A stretch of 64,000 bases of DNA from Polaribacter aestuariivivens (lineage in GTDB: Bacteria; Bacteroidota; Bacteroidia; Flavobacteriales; Flavobacteriaceae): assembly GCF_005885675.1 (NCBI RefSeq), contig NZ_VANR01000004.1, positions 248,001 to 312,000 of the forward strand. The letters run 5' to 3'. The notes below the pieces were generated by a model, which saw nothing but the letters and a program-made list of their open reading frames with translations, did no database searches and was not told the origin of the DNA. A program made the position numbers and the translations under genes. Below are positions 26,901-35,901 of this stretch, in pieces (the first letter of the stretch is position 1; the number at the start of each line of letters is the position of its first letter).

Positions 26901-27623
26901 TTATTTTTTTAATTGATTAAAGAAACTTTCATCATTTTCAAAAGCTGTACCAATAACTACCAAATCTGCTCCAGCATTAAAAGCTGCATCTAATTGTTTT
27001 TTAGAACGGATTCCTCCACCAACAATTAATGGAATTTTTAAATTATCATTTACCAGTGAAATAATAGTTGCATTCACAGGTACTTTAGCACCACTTCCAG
27101 CTTCTAAATAAATTGCTTTTTTTCCAGAAAATTCACCAGCCAAAGCTGTGTTTTTTATAAGTTCTATATCTGATTGTGAAATTGGTTTTGTGTTGCTTAC
27201 CTTTTGAGTAGCCGTTTCTTTTTGGCCATCAATTAAAATATAACCAGTTGGAATAATTTCCAATTTAGTTTTTTGCAAAAGCGGAACTGCTTTTACTTGT
27301 TGCTCAATTAAATATTCAGGATTTCTTCCAGAAAGTAAACTTAAAAATAGAATTCCGTCTGCTTTATTGGTGATTTGAGAAACATCTCCAGGAAATAAAA
27401 TTACAGGTAATTTTGTTGCTTTTTTTATTTCAGAAACAACAGCTTCGGTTTTGTTATTTACATCCGTACTTCCACCCACAAAAATATGAGTTGCCATAGA
27501 TTGATGCACTTTTTCGAAAAAAGATGAAATGTTTTGCAGTTCAATTTTTTCAGGATCAATTAAAACAGCCAATAACTTTTTGCCTTCTTTTTTTGCTTGT
27601 AAAATGTTTTGGTAAAAATTCAC
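26901..27623 (-). CDS. Geranylgeranylglyceryl/heptaprenylglyceryl phosphate synthase (PcrB family)
   Basis: 240 residues, TIM-barrel prenyltransferase. Typical blocks: KLLAVLIDPEKI, THIFVGGSTDV, LPVILFPGDVSQI, DGILFLSLLSGRNPEYLI, GKKAIYLEAGSGA, and the phosphate-binding end IPLIVGGGIRSKKQLDAAFNAGADLVVIGTAFE. It couples a polyprenyl diphosphate to glycerol-1-phosphate. Bacteroidetes carry GGGPS-type homologues whose physiological lipid is poorly known. Its start lies ~100 bp from the phosphopantetheinyl transferase gene. Confidence 0.9.
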   Translation of the reverse strand: MNFYQNILQAKKEGKKLLAVLIDPEKIELQNISSFFEKVHQSMATHIFVGGSTDVNNKTEAVVSEIKKATKLPVILFPGDVSQITNKADGILFLSLLSGRNPEYLIEQQVKAVPLLQKTKLEIIPTGYILIDGQKETATQKVSNTKPISQSDIELIKNTALAGEFSGKKAIYLEAGSGAKVPVNATIISLVNDNLKIPLIVGGGIRSKKQLDAAFNAGADLVVIGTAFENDESFFNQLKK

Positions 27624-27720
27624 GATTGCGAAAATACAATTTTTTGTTGCGTTGAGTATTCACGAAATTATTTATAAAATAAATTCAACTTTAAATTTTA
27701 AACCTAAAAATTTGAATCTC

Positions 27721-28347
27721 TTAGTAAGCAAACACACAGGTAAAACCTTCAAATTCTAAAAACTCAATGCTATAAGAAAATTGTTCACCATTGTATTTAA
27801 TTTCTCCTGTGGTTTTTTCGTCTTCAAACTTAAAATCTTCAATATAAATATTGTGTAAAAAAAGTAACTTTTTCTTTCCGTAAATTTTATATAAACTCTC
27901 TTTTGCTCCCCAAACAATGGTTAATTTGCTAATTAATGCATCGTGATTTGCAATTGTTTTGTACTCTTCTAAAGGGGTAAATTTATGAGCAATTTTTAAA
28001 ATTTTATCACGTTGTTTTTCTATGTCAATTCCTACTTGTAAATCATCCGAAAAAATAATCGCCGTAAAAGTGAAAGAATGTGTAATAGAAATAAATTTTC
28101 CATCTTTTAAATGAGGTTTTCCGAAATCGTCATACATCAAATCAAAATCCGTATAGCCCACTTTTTTTAACAGGTGTCTAATACTTAAAAATCCTTTTTG
28201 ATGTAGTTCAGATTTCATTGAATTCAAACGAGTTGAGCTACTTTCAGAAAGAGAAACTCCGCTTTTTAAATCAGGTATAGATTCTTCAATCTTCCAAATC
28301 AAGACTTTAGTTGTTTTGTTAACCGTTAATGTTTTGTAAAGAGCCAT
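27721..28347 (-). CDS. 4'-phosphopantetheinyl transferase superfamily protein
   Basis: 208 residues. The Sfp-type signatures are visible: FISITHSFTFTAIIFSDDLQVGIDIEK (Asp and acidic metal ligands in GIDIE) and FTPLEEYKTI ... VWGAKESLYKIYGKK (the WGAKES motif). It moves the phosphopantetheine arm from CoA to an acyl or peptidyl carrier protein. No carrier protein or synthase is nearby; it may serve fatty acid synthase ACP. It diverges from ahcY across 62 bp. Confidence 0.9.
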   Translation of the reverse strand: MALYKTLTVNKTTKVLIWKIEESIPDLKSGVSLSESSSTRLNSMKSELHQKGFLSIRHLLKKVGYTDFDLMYDDFGKPHLKDGKFISITHSFTFTAIIFSDDLQVGIDIEKQRDKILKIAHKFTPLEEYKTIANHDALISKLTIVWGAKESLYKIYGKKKLLFLHNIYIEDFKFEDEKTTGEIKYNGEQFSYSIEFLEFEGFTCVFAY

Positions 28348-28367
28348 ATTTTTTAATTTCTATGTCG

Positions 28368-28375
28368 TAACTTTG
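28368..28375 (+). promoter_or_regulatory. -7 element of the ahcY promoter (TAACTTTG)
   Basis: Exact TAnnTTTG match 34 bases before the ahcY ATG, inside the short divergent gap. No good TTG at the standard distance. Confidence 0.6.
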
Positions 28376-28409
28376 CAATTCGAAAATTTAGAATATAAAT
28401 ATACATAAA

Positions 28410-29723
28410 ATGAGCACAAAAACAGCTTACGTACCTTACAAAGTTAAAGATATTTCTCTTGCAGAATGGGGAAGAAAAGAAATTGAATTGGCAGAAGCAG
28501 AAATGCCAGGACTAATGAGTTTAAGAGAAGAATATGGAGATAGCCAACCTTTAAAAGGAGCAAGAATTGCAGGTTGTTTGCATATGACTATTCAAACTGC
28601 GGTTTTAATAGAAACGTTACAAGCTTTGGGCGCAGAAGTTACTTGGAGTTCTTGTAATATTTTCTCTACACAAGATCAAGCTGCTGCTGCAATTGCTGCA
28701 ACAGGCACTCCTGTTTATGCGTGGAAAGGTATGAACGAAGAAGAATTTGATTGGTGTATAGAACAAACCTTATTTTTTGGTGAAGATAGAAAGCCATTAA
28801 ATATGATTTTAGATGATGGTGGAGATTTAACCAATATGGTTTTAGATAGATATCCTGAATTAGCGGAAGGAATTAACGGTTTGTCTGAAGAAACAACTAC
28901 AGGAGTACACAGATTATATGAGCGTGTAAAAAACGGAACATTACCAATGCCAGCTATCAATATTAACGATTCTGTTACAAAATCAAAATTCGATAATAAA
29001 TACGGTTGTAAAGAATCTGCAGTAGATGCAATACGTAGAGCAACAGATATTATGTTAGCAGGAAAACGTGTTGTGGTTTGTGGTTATGGAGATGTAGGTA
29101 AAGGTACAGCTGCTTCTTTTAAAGGTGCAGGTTCTATTGTTACAGTTACAGAAATCGACCCAATTTGTGCTTTACAAGCTGCAATGGATGGTTTTGAAGT
29201 AAAACGTTTAGAAACAGTAATGGGGAATGCAGATATTATTATCACCACAACAGGTAATAAAGATATTGTTACAGCAGAACATTTTAAAGGAGTAAAAGAC
29301 AAAACCATTATCTGTAATATTGGACATTTTGATAACGAATTAGACATTGCTTGGTTAAACAAAAACTATGGTAATACTAAAGTAGAAATCAAGCCACAAG
29401 TAGATAAATATACCATTGATGGTAAAGATGTAATTATTTTGGCAGAAGGTCGTTTGGTAAATTTAGGTTGCGCAACTGGTCATCCAAGTTTTGTAATGAG
29501 TAACTCGTTTACCAACCAAACGTTAGCGCAAATAGAATTATGGAACAATGCAGATGCGTATAAAAACGAAGTGTATATGTTACCAAAACATTTAGATGAA
29601 AAAGTAGCAAAATTACATCTAGAAAAAATTGGTGTAGAGTTAACAGAATTGCGTAAAGACCAAGCAGATTATATTGGTGTTACTCAAGAAGGACCTTACA
29701 AGCCAGAGCACTATAGATATTAA
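28410..29723 (+). CDS. ahcY: S-adenosylhomocysteine hydrolase
   Basis: 437 residues, full length. Substrate and NAD motifs are intact: [53 protein letters not shown] (Rossmann), [10 protein letters not shown]-like [33 protein letters not shown] and the C-terminal KPEHYRY that reaches into the partner subunit. It splits S-adenosylhomocysteine to adenosine and homocysteine, closing the methyl cycle. The last ~95 codons and the 3' flank are duplicated at 35311-35760, after the inserted segment. Confidence 0.97.
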   Translation: MSTKTAYVPYKVKDISLAEWGRKEIELAEAEMPGLMSLREEYGDSQPLKGARIAGCLHMTIQTAVLIETLQALGAEVTWSSCNIFSTQDQAAAAIAATGTPVYAWKGMNEEEFDWCIEQTLFFGEDRKPLNMILDDGGDLTNMVLDRYPELAEGINGLSEETTTGVHRLYERVKNGTLPMPAININDSVTKSKFDNKYGCKESAVDAIRRATDIMLAGKRVVVCGYGDVGKGTAASFKGAGSIVTVTEIDPICALQAAMDGFEVKRLETVMGNADIIITTTGNKDIVTAEHFKGVKDKTIICNIGHFDNELDIAWLNKNYGNTKVEIKPQVDKYTIDGKDVIILAEGRLVNLGCATGHPSFVMSNSFTNQTLAQIELWNNADAYKNEVYMLPKHLDEKVAKLHLEKIGVELTELRKDQADYIGVTQEGPYKPEHYRY

Positions 29724-29747
29724 TAAAGTGTTATTCTGAAGATGTCA

Positions 29748-29767
29748 CCTTGAGCGCAGTCGAAAGG
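29748..29767 (+). repeat. Dispersed repeat CCTTGAGCGCAGTCGAAAGG
   Basis: Copy of the same motif as at 20306 and 24819; a degenerate second copy (CTTGAACAAAGTCGAAAAGG) follows at 29856-29875 on the other side of the ahcY terminator. Both are duplicated in the right direct repeat. Confidence 0.75.
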
Positions 29768-29791
29768 TTGTTTCAGAATCTCATAAAACTC

Positions 29792-29823
29792 AAAAATCCT
29801 TACATTAATTTGTAAGGATTTTT
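29792..29823. terminator. Terminator of ahcY
   Basis: Perfect 13-bp stem AAAAATCCTTACA with its complement, loop TTAATT, then a T-run. Confidence 0.92.
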
Positions 29824-29929
29824 TTATTTGGGCGTTTTAACAGGCTATAATTTATCTTGAACAAAGTCGAAAAGGCTACTCTTTTTTAAAAGCCTAAACT
29901 CTATTACAAAACATCAATTTATTAAATTT

Positions 29930-30184
29930 TTACAACCTAATATTTGATAGAGGTTTTTTTAGGGGAAAAATATAGGCAATAAGTCATGAAAATATATTTG
30001 ATAAAAAATTAAGAAAGCTTTTAAACATGAGACGTTTAATTTGACTAATATTTTTAAGTTCGTCATTTGCAGTTTCAATAAAAGAACTTTTTCTAAGTAA
30101 AACTTTATCACTTATTGTTGTTAAAGAATTCTTCATATGTTTTGGAATAAAAAATATAGAAGTATTTAAAGTTCCTGATTCCAA
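29930..30184 (-). pseudogene. Remnant of an IS982-type transposase (C-terminal end)
   Basis: Read on the minus strand: KHMKNSLTTISDKVLLRKSS, then FIETANDELKNISQI, then FLNFLSNIFS, a TGA at 29984-29986, and in the same frame LIAYIFPLKKPLSNI to the TAA at 29930. From memory this matches the C-terminus of IS982-family transposases (MKN..M...DK.LLRKR..IET.ND.LKN.SQIEH...NF..NL..GLIAY...PKKPSL), with a Gly codon turned into a stop. The 5' part is missing or too decayed. The rest of the 29724-30472 gap holds the end of the direct repeat and an A/T-rich stretch before the next gene with no clear signal. Confidence 0.7.
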
Positions 30185-30472
30185 TTAATTGGAATAAAAT
30201 ACAAAATATTATTACTTAGCTTTTACTCGTCATTAATGAATTTCCTATAAAAAATATGTCAATAAATTTATCAAATTTTTCTTTAAAATTATAAAGATTT
30301 ATCAAATTCATTTTATTAGTATTAATTTTTTTAGATTTTGATATTTAAAGACTATAATAATACCATTATTGATAATCATTAAACCTTAAATGCTTTTGTG
30401 AAATATACTTTAGCGTTAGTGTTGTTGTAGACAACTAAAATTATTTATTTACTAACCACCAAAACCCAAAAA

Positions 30473-33400
30473 ATGAAAATTTTTAATTCTAATACTCTTA
30501 TAATTTTACTGTTATTTGTTTGCTCAACGGTTTACTCACAAAATTTAGGAGCTCTAATACCAACTAACACAGCAACACATACTGCTGTACAAGAAGGATC
30601 TTGGTTTGATGGTTCTACATGGGACACTGAAACAGTTCCAGGTGATGGAGCAATTGTTGTTATACCAAGTGGCATAACCGTACATTATAGCGGACAATCA
30701 TCGGCTCATATTTTTGCAATAAGAGTTGATGGTGTATTTAATTGTACTCAAACCAACAATTCACTAACTACCACTTTAACGGTTGATACATTTGTAGGCA
30801 CCATGATGTCTACAGTGAAATTTTTAGCCAGCGCAACTACTGATGGAAAAATTGACGTTAGTATTTCTCCATTTGATATAGAGGCGCATAAAGCTGGAAC
30901 AAGTGGTTATTCGCAAACATGGAATAGCAGTGCAATGTCCCATTATAGTGATGGAAAAACTACTTATGAAGTCACTAAAACCATAGGAAACAATTATAGG
31001 TATAAAACTCATGCAGATGCTTTAGCTGCCAATACAACAGTTACCGAAACATCTAGAAACGTCATATCAGATGGACCAGGTGTATTAGGAAGACATGAGT
31101 GGGATCCAGATCAAGTATCCATTGGAATAGCATTAATGGGACAGGTTGAAATTATTGGTAAACAAAAACTAGGCATGTCTAAATTGTCTATTGATGCCTT
31201 ATCGGGACAAAATAAGGTAGTTTTAAGCACTACGCCAACAGGATGGGAAGAGGATGACACAATCGTGATTTCTTCAGGAGGAAATAAAGGCGCTTCAAAC
31301 AATGGTGAAGATGTAAGCGTAATAGATTATATTACAGATAAAACCATTACTTGTACTTCTAATTTATTAAAAAACCATCAAGGAAGAGCTGCAGATAATT
31401 TACACTGTTATGTTGGGAATTTAACACGTAATATTACATTTCGTTCTACTGATATTTCACAGGTTCATAGAAGAGGTCATTTTATGGCAATGCACAACGA
31501 TATAAATGTCCAAGTAAGGAATGCCGCGTTTGTAGATATGGGAAGAACAGACAAATCTAAACTATTAGATGATTTTATTTGGGATGAATGGGTGGAGCCA
31601 AAAACATTTAAATCATTCTCTTCGCCATTAGGTCAAGAATGTGTTAAAACGGTAAAAAACCCTGTAAACGAAATCACAAATTCTAGAGGGCGTTATTCTA
31701 TTCATTTACATCATACTGGTTCTGTTGCTACATCAAGCATGACTTATGTTACAGGAAATGTTGTTTGGGGTAACCCAGGATGGGGAATCACGCATCACGA
31801 TGCTAATGCAACGATTTCAGATAATGTAGTATATGATGTAACTGGTGCAGGTATTGTATCAGAAGCTGGAAATGAGACAGGAGTTTGGGAAGATAATTTA
31901 GTAATTGATGTTAAAAAAGGACATTCCGAAAGTCCTTATCGTTCTGTTATAACTTACGAAGATTATTTATTTTCAGGACAAGGTTTAGGATTAAAAGGAA
32001 GAGCTGTTGTTTGTAAAGGCAATGTTATTGTAAATGCCAAACAAGGAGTAGGTGTTATGAATATGAATCCAGTAAGCACTAATCAGGTACGAATGGATGC
32101 TGCTGCATTAGCACAAAGACCAGGATATGAGGTAGATAATTTTCCTTTAAGTGTAAATGGCTACAGTAGTGAAGGTGATGGTGTTATGCCTCAAGAAGTG
32201 GCGTTAATTATGGAGAATACCACAGTTATTAATACTACTTTAGGATTAAAGTCTATAGAGAGAGAAATGGGTGTAAACCATGAGTCGCGTTCTGTTTTTG
32301 ATGGATTTTATGCATGGGGAGTAAACCAAGGCTTATCTATAACGTATCAAGCAGACTATACTTTTAAGGATGTTTTTATCTCAGGTAAAAATTCAAATGC
32401 TATAGGGGCGTATTTATGGAAGCATGCACACAACCATACTTTCGAGAATATTAAAATGGTAGATTTAGGCTATGGCATTCAAGTTTCAAAATTAGTTGAA
32501 AATAATGATGGCTCTCTAAAAACCAGAAATAATGGTTTTACACCTTGGATATTTGTGAATTTAACAACAGAAAATGTTACTAAGTTATACAAAATAGAAA
32601 AAGAAGACCCAGGCACACCAGAGAATTATGTAGAACATGGCGATAATTCAATTATTTTAAATACATCTGATATTACTACAAGACCAACTACATTTACCAT
32701 ATTGGATGACTCGACATTAGAAGTTGATTATGCCACTAATGATTTTAAATTTGAAGTAGACGGTATTATTACTGATGATTTTGGAAGTTATAATATGGGA
32801 ATTAGACAAGCATTGGCTCAAGGGACATTAAGACAAGGATATCCAACACGTATTTATGAGTTTGCATCTCAGGCGAAATTTGAAGAGTATTTAACTGTTA
32901 ATGGTGTTTATAAAGACGCTACAACCAATGAATTGTACTTTATCATTAATGAAAATTTACCTAACAGACGCACCTACGCATATACTAGTTTTCCTGTTAG
33001 AGTAAATATAAAAAACGCCCCTTCTTCAGGAGTATTTGCATCACCACAAACGGAGTCGCCTGCTGCATTAGCACCTAAGCTGGAAATGATAAGTAGGCTT
33101 GGAACAGTAACTCAAAGTAGTACAGATACGTCTTTATCCTATGGAGATGTAACAAGTATTGATGCTGGTGCTCATAAAGCGGTTGATGGTAATAATAACG
33201 GTAGAATAAACGCAGAGTATTACCAACAAAGATTGGTTTCTGTAGGAAGTATTTCTTCAACAAACGTTGAAAACGAGCCTTGGTTCGACCTTGATTTAGG
33301 AGAAATAAAAGAAATAGAATTTATTGACCTTTGGAATAGCGTAGAACTGAAGGGTGAAGACATAGAAACACCATCACCACATTTTAAAGATTTTTATGTT

Positions 33401-35239
33401 TTAATTTCAGACACTCCTTTTGGAACAATGGACTTAACAAGTGCTAGAAACATCGCAAATTATGAATATTTAAAAGATGGTACACCTTCAAGAAAATTTT
33501 CATTAAATAACTTGGGTGCTACTGGGCGATATATTAGAATCCAAGCCATTGGGTCTACTAAAATAAAACTTGCTGAGGTAGAAGTAATTGGAAAATCAAT
33601 TGCTTCTCCAACAATACCAGATGAACCAACTCTACTTGAAGTAGCAGAGGAAACTTGTACCTCTATAAAACTTACTTGGAATGATGCATCAAATAATGAA
33701 ACCGGTTTCAAAATCATGCAAAGTATTAATGGTAGTGCTTACACATTATACCACACAACTGAAGAGGACATTGAAAGTTATACCGCAACTGGTTTAGATG
33801 AAAATACTGAGTACGGTTTTAGAGTTAAAGCATATAATGAAGCTGGAAATTCTGCTGCTGCACGAACAGACCTTATAACAACTAGTACTTGTCCAACTGT
33901 GCCAAATGCACCTTTAGTTTTTGAGGCTACAGAGGGAGATTGTAATTCAATAAACCTTGATTGGACTGATAATTCGGATAACGAAGATGGTTTTGAAATT
34001 CTACAAAGTACAGATGGAGGTATAAATTATATAAGTATTCATACAACAGCAGAAAACATTATTAGTTATTCTGTAACTGGTTTAGAAGAGAATACTGAGT
34101 ACAGTTTTAGAGTTGAAGCATATAATGAAGCTGGAAATTCTGCTGCTGCACAAGTTAATAAAACAACTAGTGTTTGTCCAACTGTGCCAATTGCACCTAC
34201 AATGCTGCCTGTTACAAAAGTAGAGTGTACATCAATAGATATTGCGTGGTCAGACAATTCAGATAATGAAGATGGTTTTAAATTATTTAGAAGTGTAGAT
34301 GGAGGTGCTTATGAACTATATCAAACGCTAGCGGCTGATGTTACATCGTTCAGTGCCACAGGGCTTACAGAAAGTACAAGCTATGGATTTAAAGTTATTG
34401 CCTATAATAATATAGGTGATTCTGTACCAAGTGAATCAATTACATCAACCACTCTTGCTTGTCAAAGTTCAACTACTTTAGCTGTAGTGCATGATGCACA
34501 TGTTAGAAATGGAAGTTATAAAAATGACAATTTTGGTTCAGCATCCAGTTTACAGATTAGACAAAAAAATGGAAATGGACTTAAACGTTATGGTTATTTA
34601 ATGTTTGATGTAAGCACGGTTTCAAATATAACTTCTGCTACTTTAAGATTCTATAATACAGGAAGTAATGGCACAGTAAATATTTATGAAGTTGATGATG
34701 ATAATTGGAATGAAAACAATATCACTTGGAATAATAAACCATCTATCGGTAATTATATAACAAATGTATCATTCAATGGTAATGGATTTTATGATGTAGA
34801 TGTAACCAATTTTGTTATAAACGAAAAAAGCGCTGAAGATGATAATAAAGTAACCTTAGGTATAAAAGGTTCTACAGATAATTACATGACCATATCAAGT
34901 AAAGAGGGTACAAATGCTCCTGTTTTGATAATTAACGGTAGTGCTTCAGGCGCTAAAAATGCAAATACTAAAGAAACGTTAAATGTTGTTTCTAATGAAC
35001 TTATTGAGTTTGCTTCTGTGTATCCTAATCCAACATCAGGATCTTTAACGGTACATATTAATGATGCAGATATAGAAAATGGCACAATTACAATCTATGA
35101 TAGTATTGGTAGATTAATCCAAAAAATAGCAGTTACAAATGAAAAAATGAAGATTCAACTAAAAAATAAATCTGGTATATACTTTGTAAGAATTCAAAAC
35201 AAAGGCATTTTGGAAACTAAAAAAATAATTAAGAAATAA
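30473..35239 (+). CDS. Giant secreted surface protein: G8, beta-helix, discoidin-like, 3 FN3, CBM96-like, T9SS tail
   Basis: 1588 residues. Signal peptide (1-23); a G8-type domain from ~40 (WFDGSTWDTETVPGDGAIVVIPSG); a long right-handed beta-helix region (~330-700, e.g. NPGWGITHHDANATISDNVV), an arrangement known from CEMIP/TMEM2-like hyaluronidases; a discoidin/F5-8C-like domain (~880-1040, WFDLDLGEIKEIEFIDLW); three fibronectin III domains starting at ~1049, 1143 and 1238; a CBM96/DNRLRE-like domain (~1333-1500, VVHDAHVRNGSYKNDNFGS); and a type A T9SS sorting tail (YPNPTSGSL at ~1516). Probably a polysaccharide lyase/hydrolase or adhesin on the cell surface; no catalytic residue set can be named. 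It sits between the two ahcY direct repeats, so it is probably acquired. Confidence 0.88.
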   Translation: MKIFNSNTLIILLLFVCSTVYSQNLGALIPTNTATHTAVQEGSWFDGSTWDTETVPGDGAIVVIPSGITVHYSGQSSAHIFAIRVDGVFNCTQTNNSLTTTLTVDTFVGTMMSTVKFLASATTDGKIDVSISPFDIEAHKAGTSGYSQTWNSSAMSHYSDGKTTYEVTKTIGNNYRYKTHADALAANTTVTETSRNVISDGPGVLGRHEWDPDQVSIGIALMGQVEIIGKQKLGMSKLSIDALSGQNKVVLSTTPTGWEEDDTIVISSGGNKGASNNGEDVSVIDYITDKTITCTSNLLKNHQGRAADNLHCYVGNLTRNITFRSTDISQVHRRGHFMAMHNDINVQVRNAAFVDMGRTDKSKLLDDFIWDEWVEPKTFKSFSSPLGQECVKTVKNPVNEITNSRGRYSIHLHHTGSVATSSMTYVTGNVVWGNPGWGITHHDANATISDNVVYDVTGAGIVSEAGNETGVWEDNLVIDVKKGHSESPYRSVITYEDYLFSGQGLGLKGRAVVCKGNVIVNAKQGVGVMNMNPVSTNQVRMDAAALAQRPGYEVDNFPLSVNGYSSEGDGVMPQEVALIMENTTVINTTLGLKSIEREMGVNHESRSVFDGFYAWGVNQGLSITYQADYTFKDVFISGKNSNAIGAYLWKHAHNHTFENIKMVDLGYGIQVSKLVENNDGSLKTRNNGFTPWIFVNLTTENVTKLYKIEKEDPGTPENYVEHGDNSIILNTSDITTRPTTFTILDDSTLEVDYATNDFKFEVDGIITDDFGSYNMGIRQALAQGTLRQGYPTRIYEFASQAKFEEYLTVNGVYKDATTNELYFIINENLPNRRTYAYTSFPVRVNIKNAPSSGVFASPQTESPAALAPKLEMISRLGTVTQSSTDTSLSYGDVTSIDAGAHKAVDGNNNGRINAEYYQQRLVSVGSISSTNVENEPWFDLDLGEIKEIEFIDLWNSVELKGEDIETPSPHFKDFYVLISDTPFGTMDLTSARNIANYEYLKDGTPSRKFSLNNLGATGRYIRIQAIGSTKIKLAEVEVIGKSIASPTIPDEPTLLEVAEETCTSIKLTWNDASNNETGFKIMQSINGSAYTLYHTTEEDIESYTATGLDENTEYGFRVKAYNEAGNSAAARTDLITTSTCPTVPNAPLVFEATEGDCNSINLDWTDNSDNEDGFEILQSTDGGINYISIHTTAENIISYSVTGLEENTEYSFRVEAYNEAGNSAAAQVNKTTSVCPTVPIAPTMLPVTKVECTSIDIAWSDNSDNEDGFKLFRSVDGGAYELYQTLAADVTSFSATGLTESTSYGFKVIAYNNIGDSVPSESITSTTLACQSSTTLAVVHDAHVRNGSYKNDNFGSASSLQIRQKNGNGLKRYGYLMFDVSTVSNITSATLRFYNTGSNGTVNIYEVDDDNWNENNITWNNKPSIGNYITNVSFNGNGFYDVDVTNFVINEKSAEDDNKVTLGIKGSTDNYMTISSKEGTNAPVLIINGSASGAKNANTKETLNVVSNELIEFASVYPNPTSGSLTVHINDADIENGTITIYDSIGRLIQKIAVTNEKMKIQLKNKSGIYFVRIQNKGILETKKIIKK
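33791..34149 (+). repeat. Near-identical FN3 segments inside the giant gene
   Basis: The stretch at 33791-33861 (end of FN3 domain 1) recurs at 34079-34149 (end of FN3 domain 2), 288 bp or 96 codons apart, with only a few base changes. FN3 domain 3 is clearly more diverged. This points to a recent tandem duplication of one module. Confidence 0.85.
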
Positions 35240-35248
35240 TACAGAGTG

Positions 35249-35288
35249 AAAAAGGAAAATTTTAAGTTTTTAAAATTTTCCTTTTTTT
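35249..35288. terminator. Strong terminator after the giant surface protein gene
   Basis: Perfect 17-bp stem (AAAAAGGAAAATTTTAA and its complement), loop GTTT, followed by T's. Confidence 0.93.
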
Positions 35289-35310
35289 GTTTAAATCGAT
35301 TATTTCTAAT

Positions 35311-35595
35311 TTAGCAGAAGATTGTTTGGTAAATTTAGGTTGTGCAACAGGTCATCCAAGTTTTGTAATGAGTAACTCGTTTACCAACCAAACTTTGGCA
35401 CAAATGGAATTATGGAACAATGCAGATGCGTATAAAAACGAAGTGTATATGTTACCAAAACATTTAGATAAAAAAGTAGCAAGATTACATTTAGAAAAAA
35501 TTGGTGTAGAGTTACTAGAATTGCGTAAAGACCAAGCAGATTATATTGGTGTTACTCAAGAAGGACCTTACAAGCCAGAGCAATATAGATATTAA
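35311..35595 (+). pseudogene. Truncated duplicate of ahcY (last ~95 codons)
   Basis: The frame matches the C-terminus of AhcY from [19 protein letters not shown] to KPEQYRY and stop, with five amino-acid differences from the intact copy after that start (I/M, E/K, K/R, T/L, H/Q). It has no NAD-binding or catalytic domain; an upstream TTG (35287) makes an open frame but lies inside the previous terminator. It cannot be an active hydrolase. It is evidence of a duplication or integration at the 3' end of ahcY. Confidence 0.93.
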
Positions 35596-35760
35596 TAAAG
35601 CGTTATTCTGAAAATGTCACCTTGAGCGCAGTCGAAAGGTTGTTTCAGAATCTCATAAAACTCAAAAATCCTTACATTAATTTGTAGGGATTTTTTTATT
35701 TGGGCGTTTTAACAGGCTAAGAATTTATCTTGAGCGAAGACGAAAGGCTATATCTTTTTT
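35311..35760. repeat. Right ~450-bp direct repeat (3' end of ahcY plus flank)
   Basis: Second copy of 29439-29887. It includes the ahcY terminator copy (35664-35697, one stem pair changed to G-U) and two copies of the dispersed repeat (35620-35639 and 35729-35747). Beyond 35760 the 35596-35901 gap holds only A/T-rich sequence and the probable promoter region of the SLC13-family gene. Confidence 0.95.
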
Positions 35761-35901
35761 TCATTTTTCAAAAAAGGATGTCGTTTCTATCCTTAAAGCA
35801 AACTTTCAGAATTTTAAAATAATGATTTTACATCAAATTTGTAGTGAGATGTTTTTTGAAGATTACTTTTTAGTATTTTGCATTCATATTAATCAACCAA
35901 A

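Larger units (their letters stand above)
29439..29887. repeat. Left ~450-bp direct repeat (3' end of ahcY plus flank)
   Basis: Covers the last ~95 codons of ahcY, its terminator and ~60 bases beyond. The second copy is 35311-35760, offset 5872 through the coding part. I count about 12 mismatches over the 271 coding bases from 29453 to 29723; the next ~125 non-coding bases match even better, and similarity fades near 29887. Confidence 0.95.

Noticed and set aside
35287-35595. ORF of 102 codons as a genuine small protein
   Set aside because: Its start is a TTG inside the terminator of the previous gene and the rest is the headless C-terminus of AhcY; treated as a pseudogene fragment.
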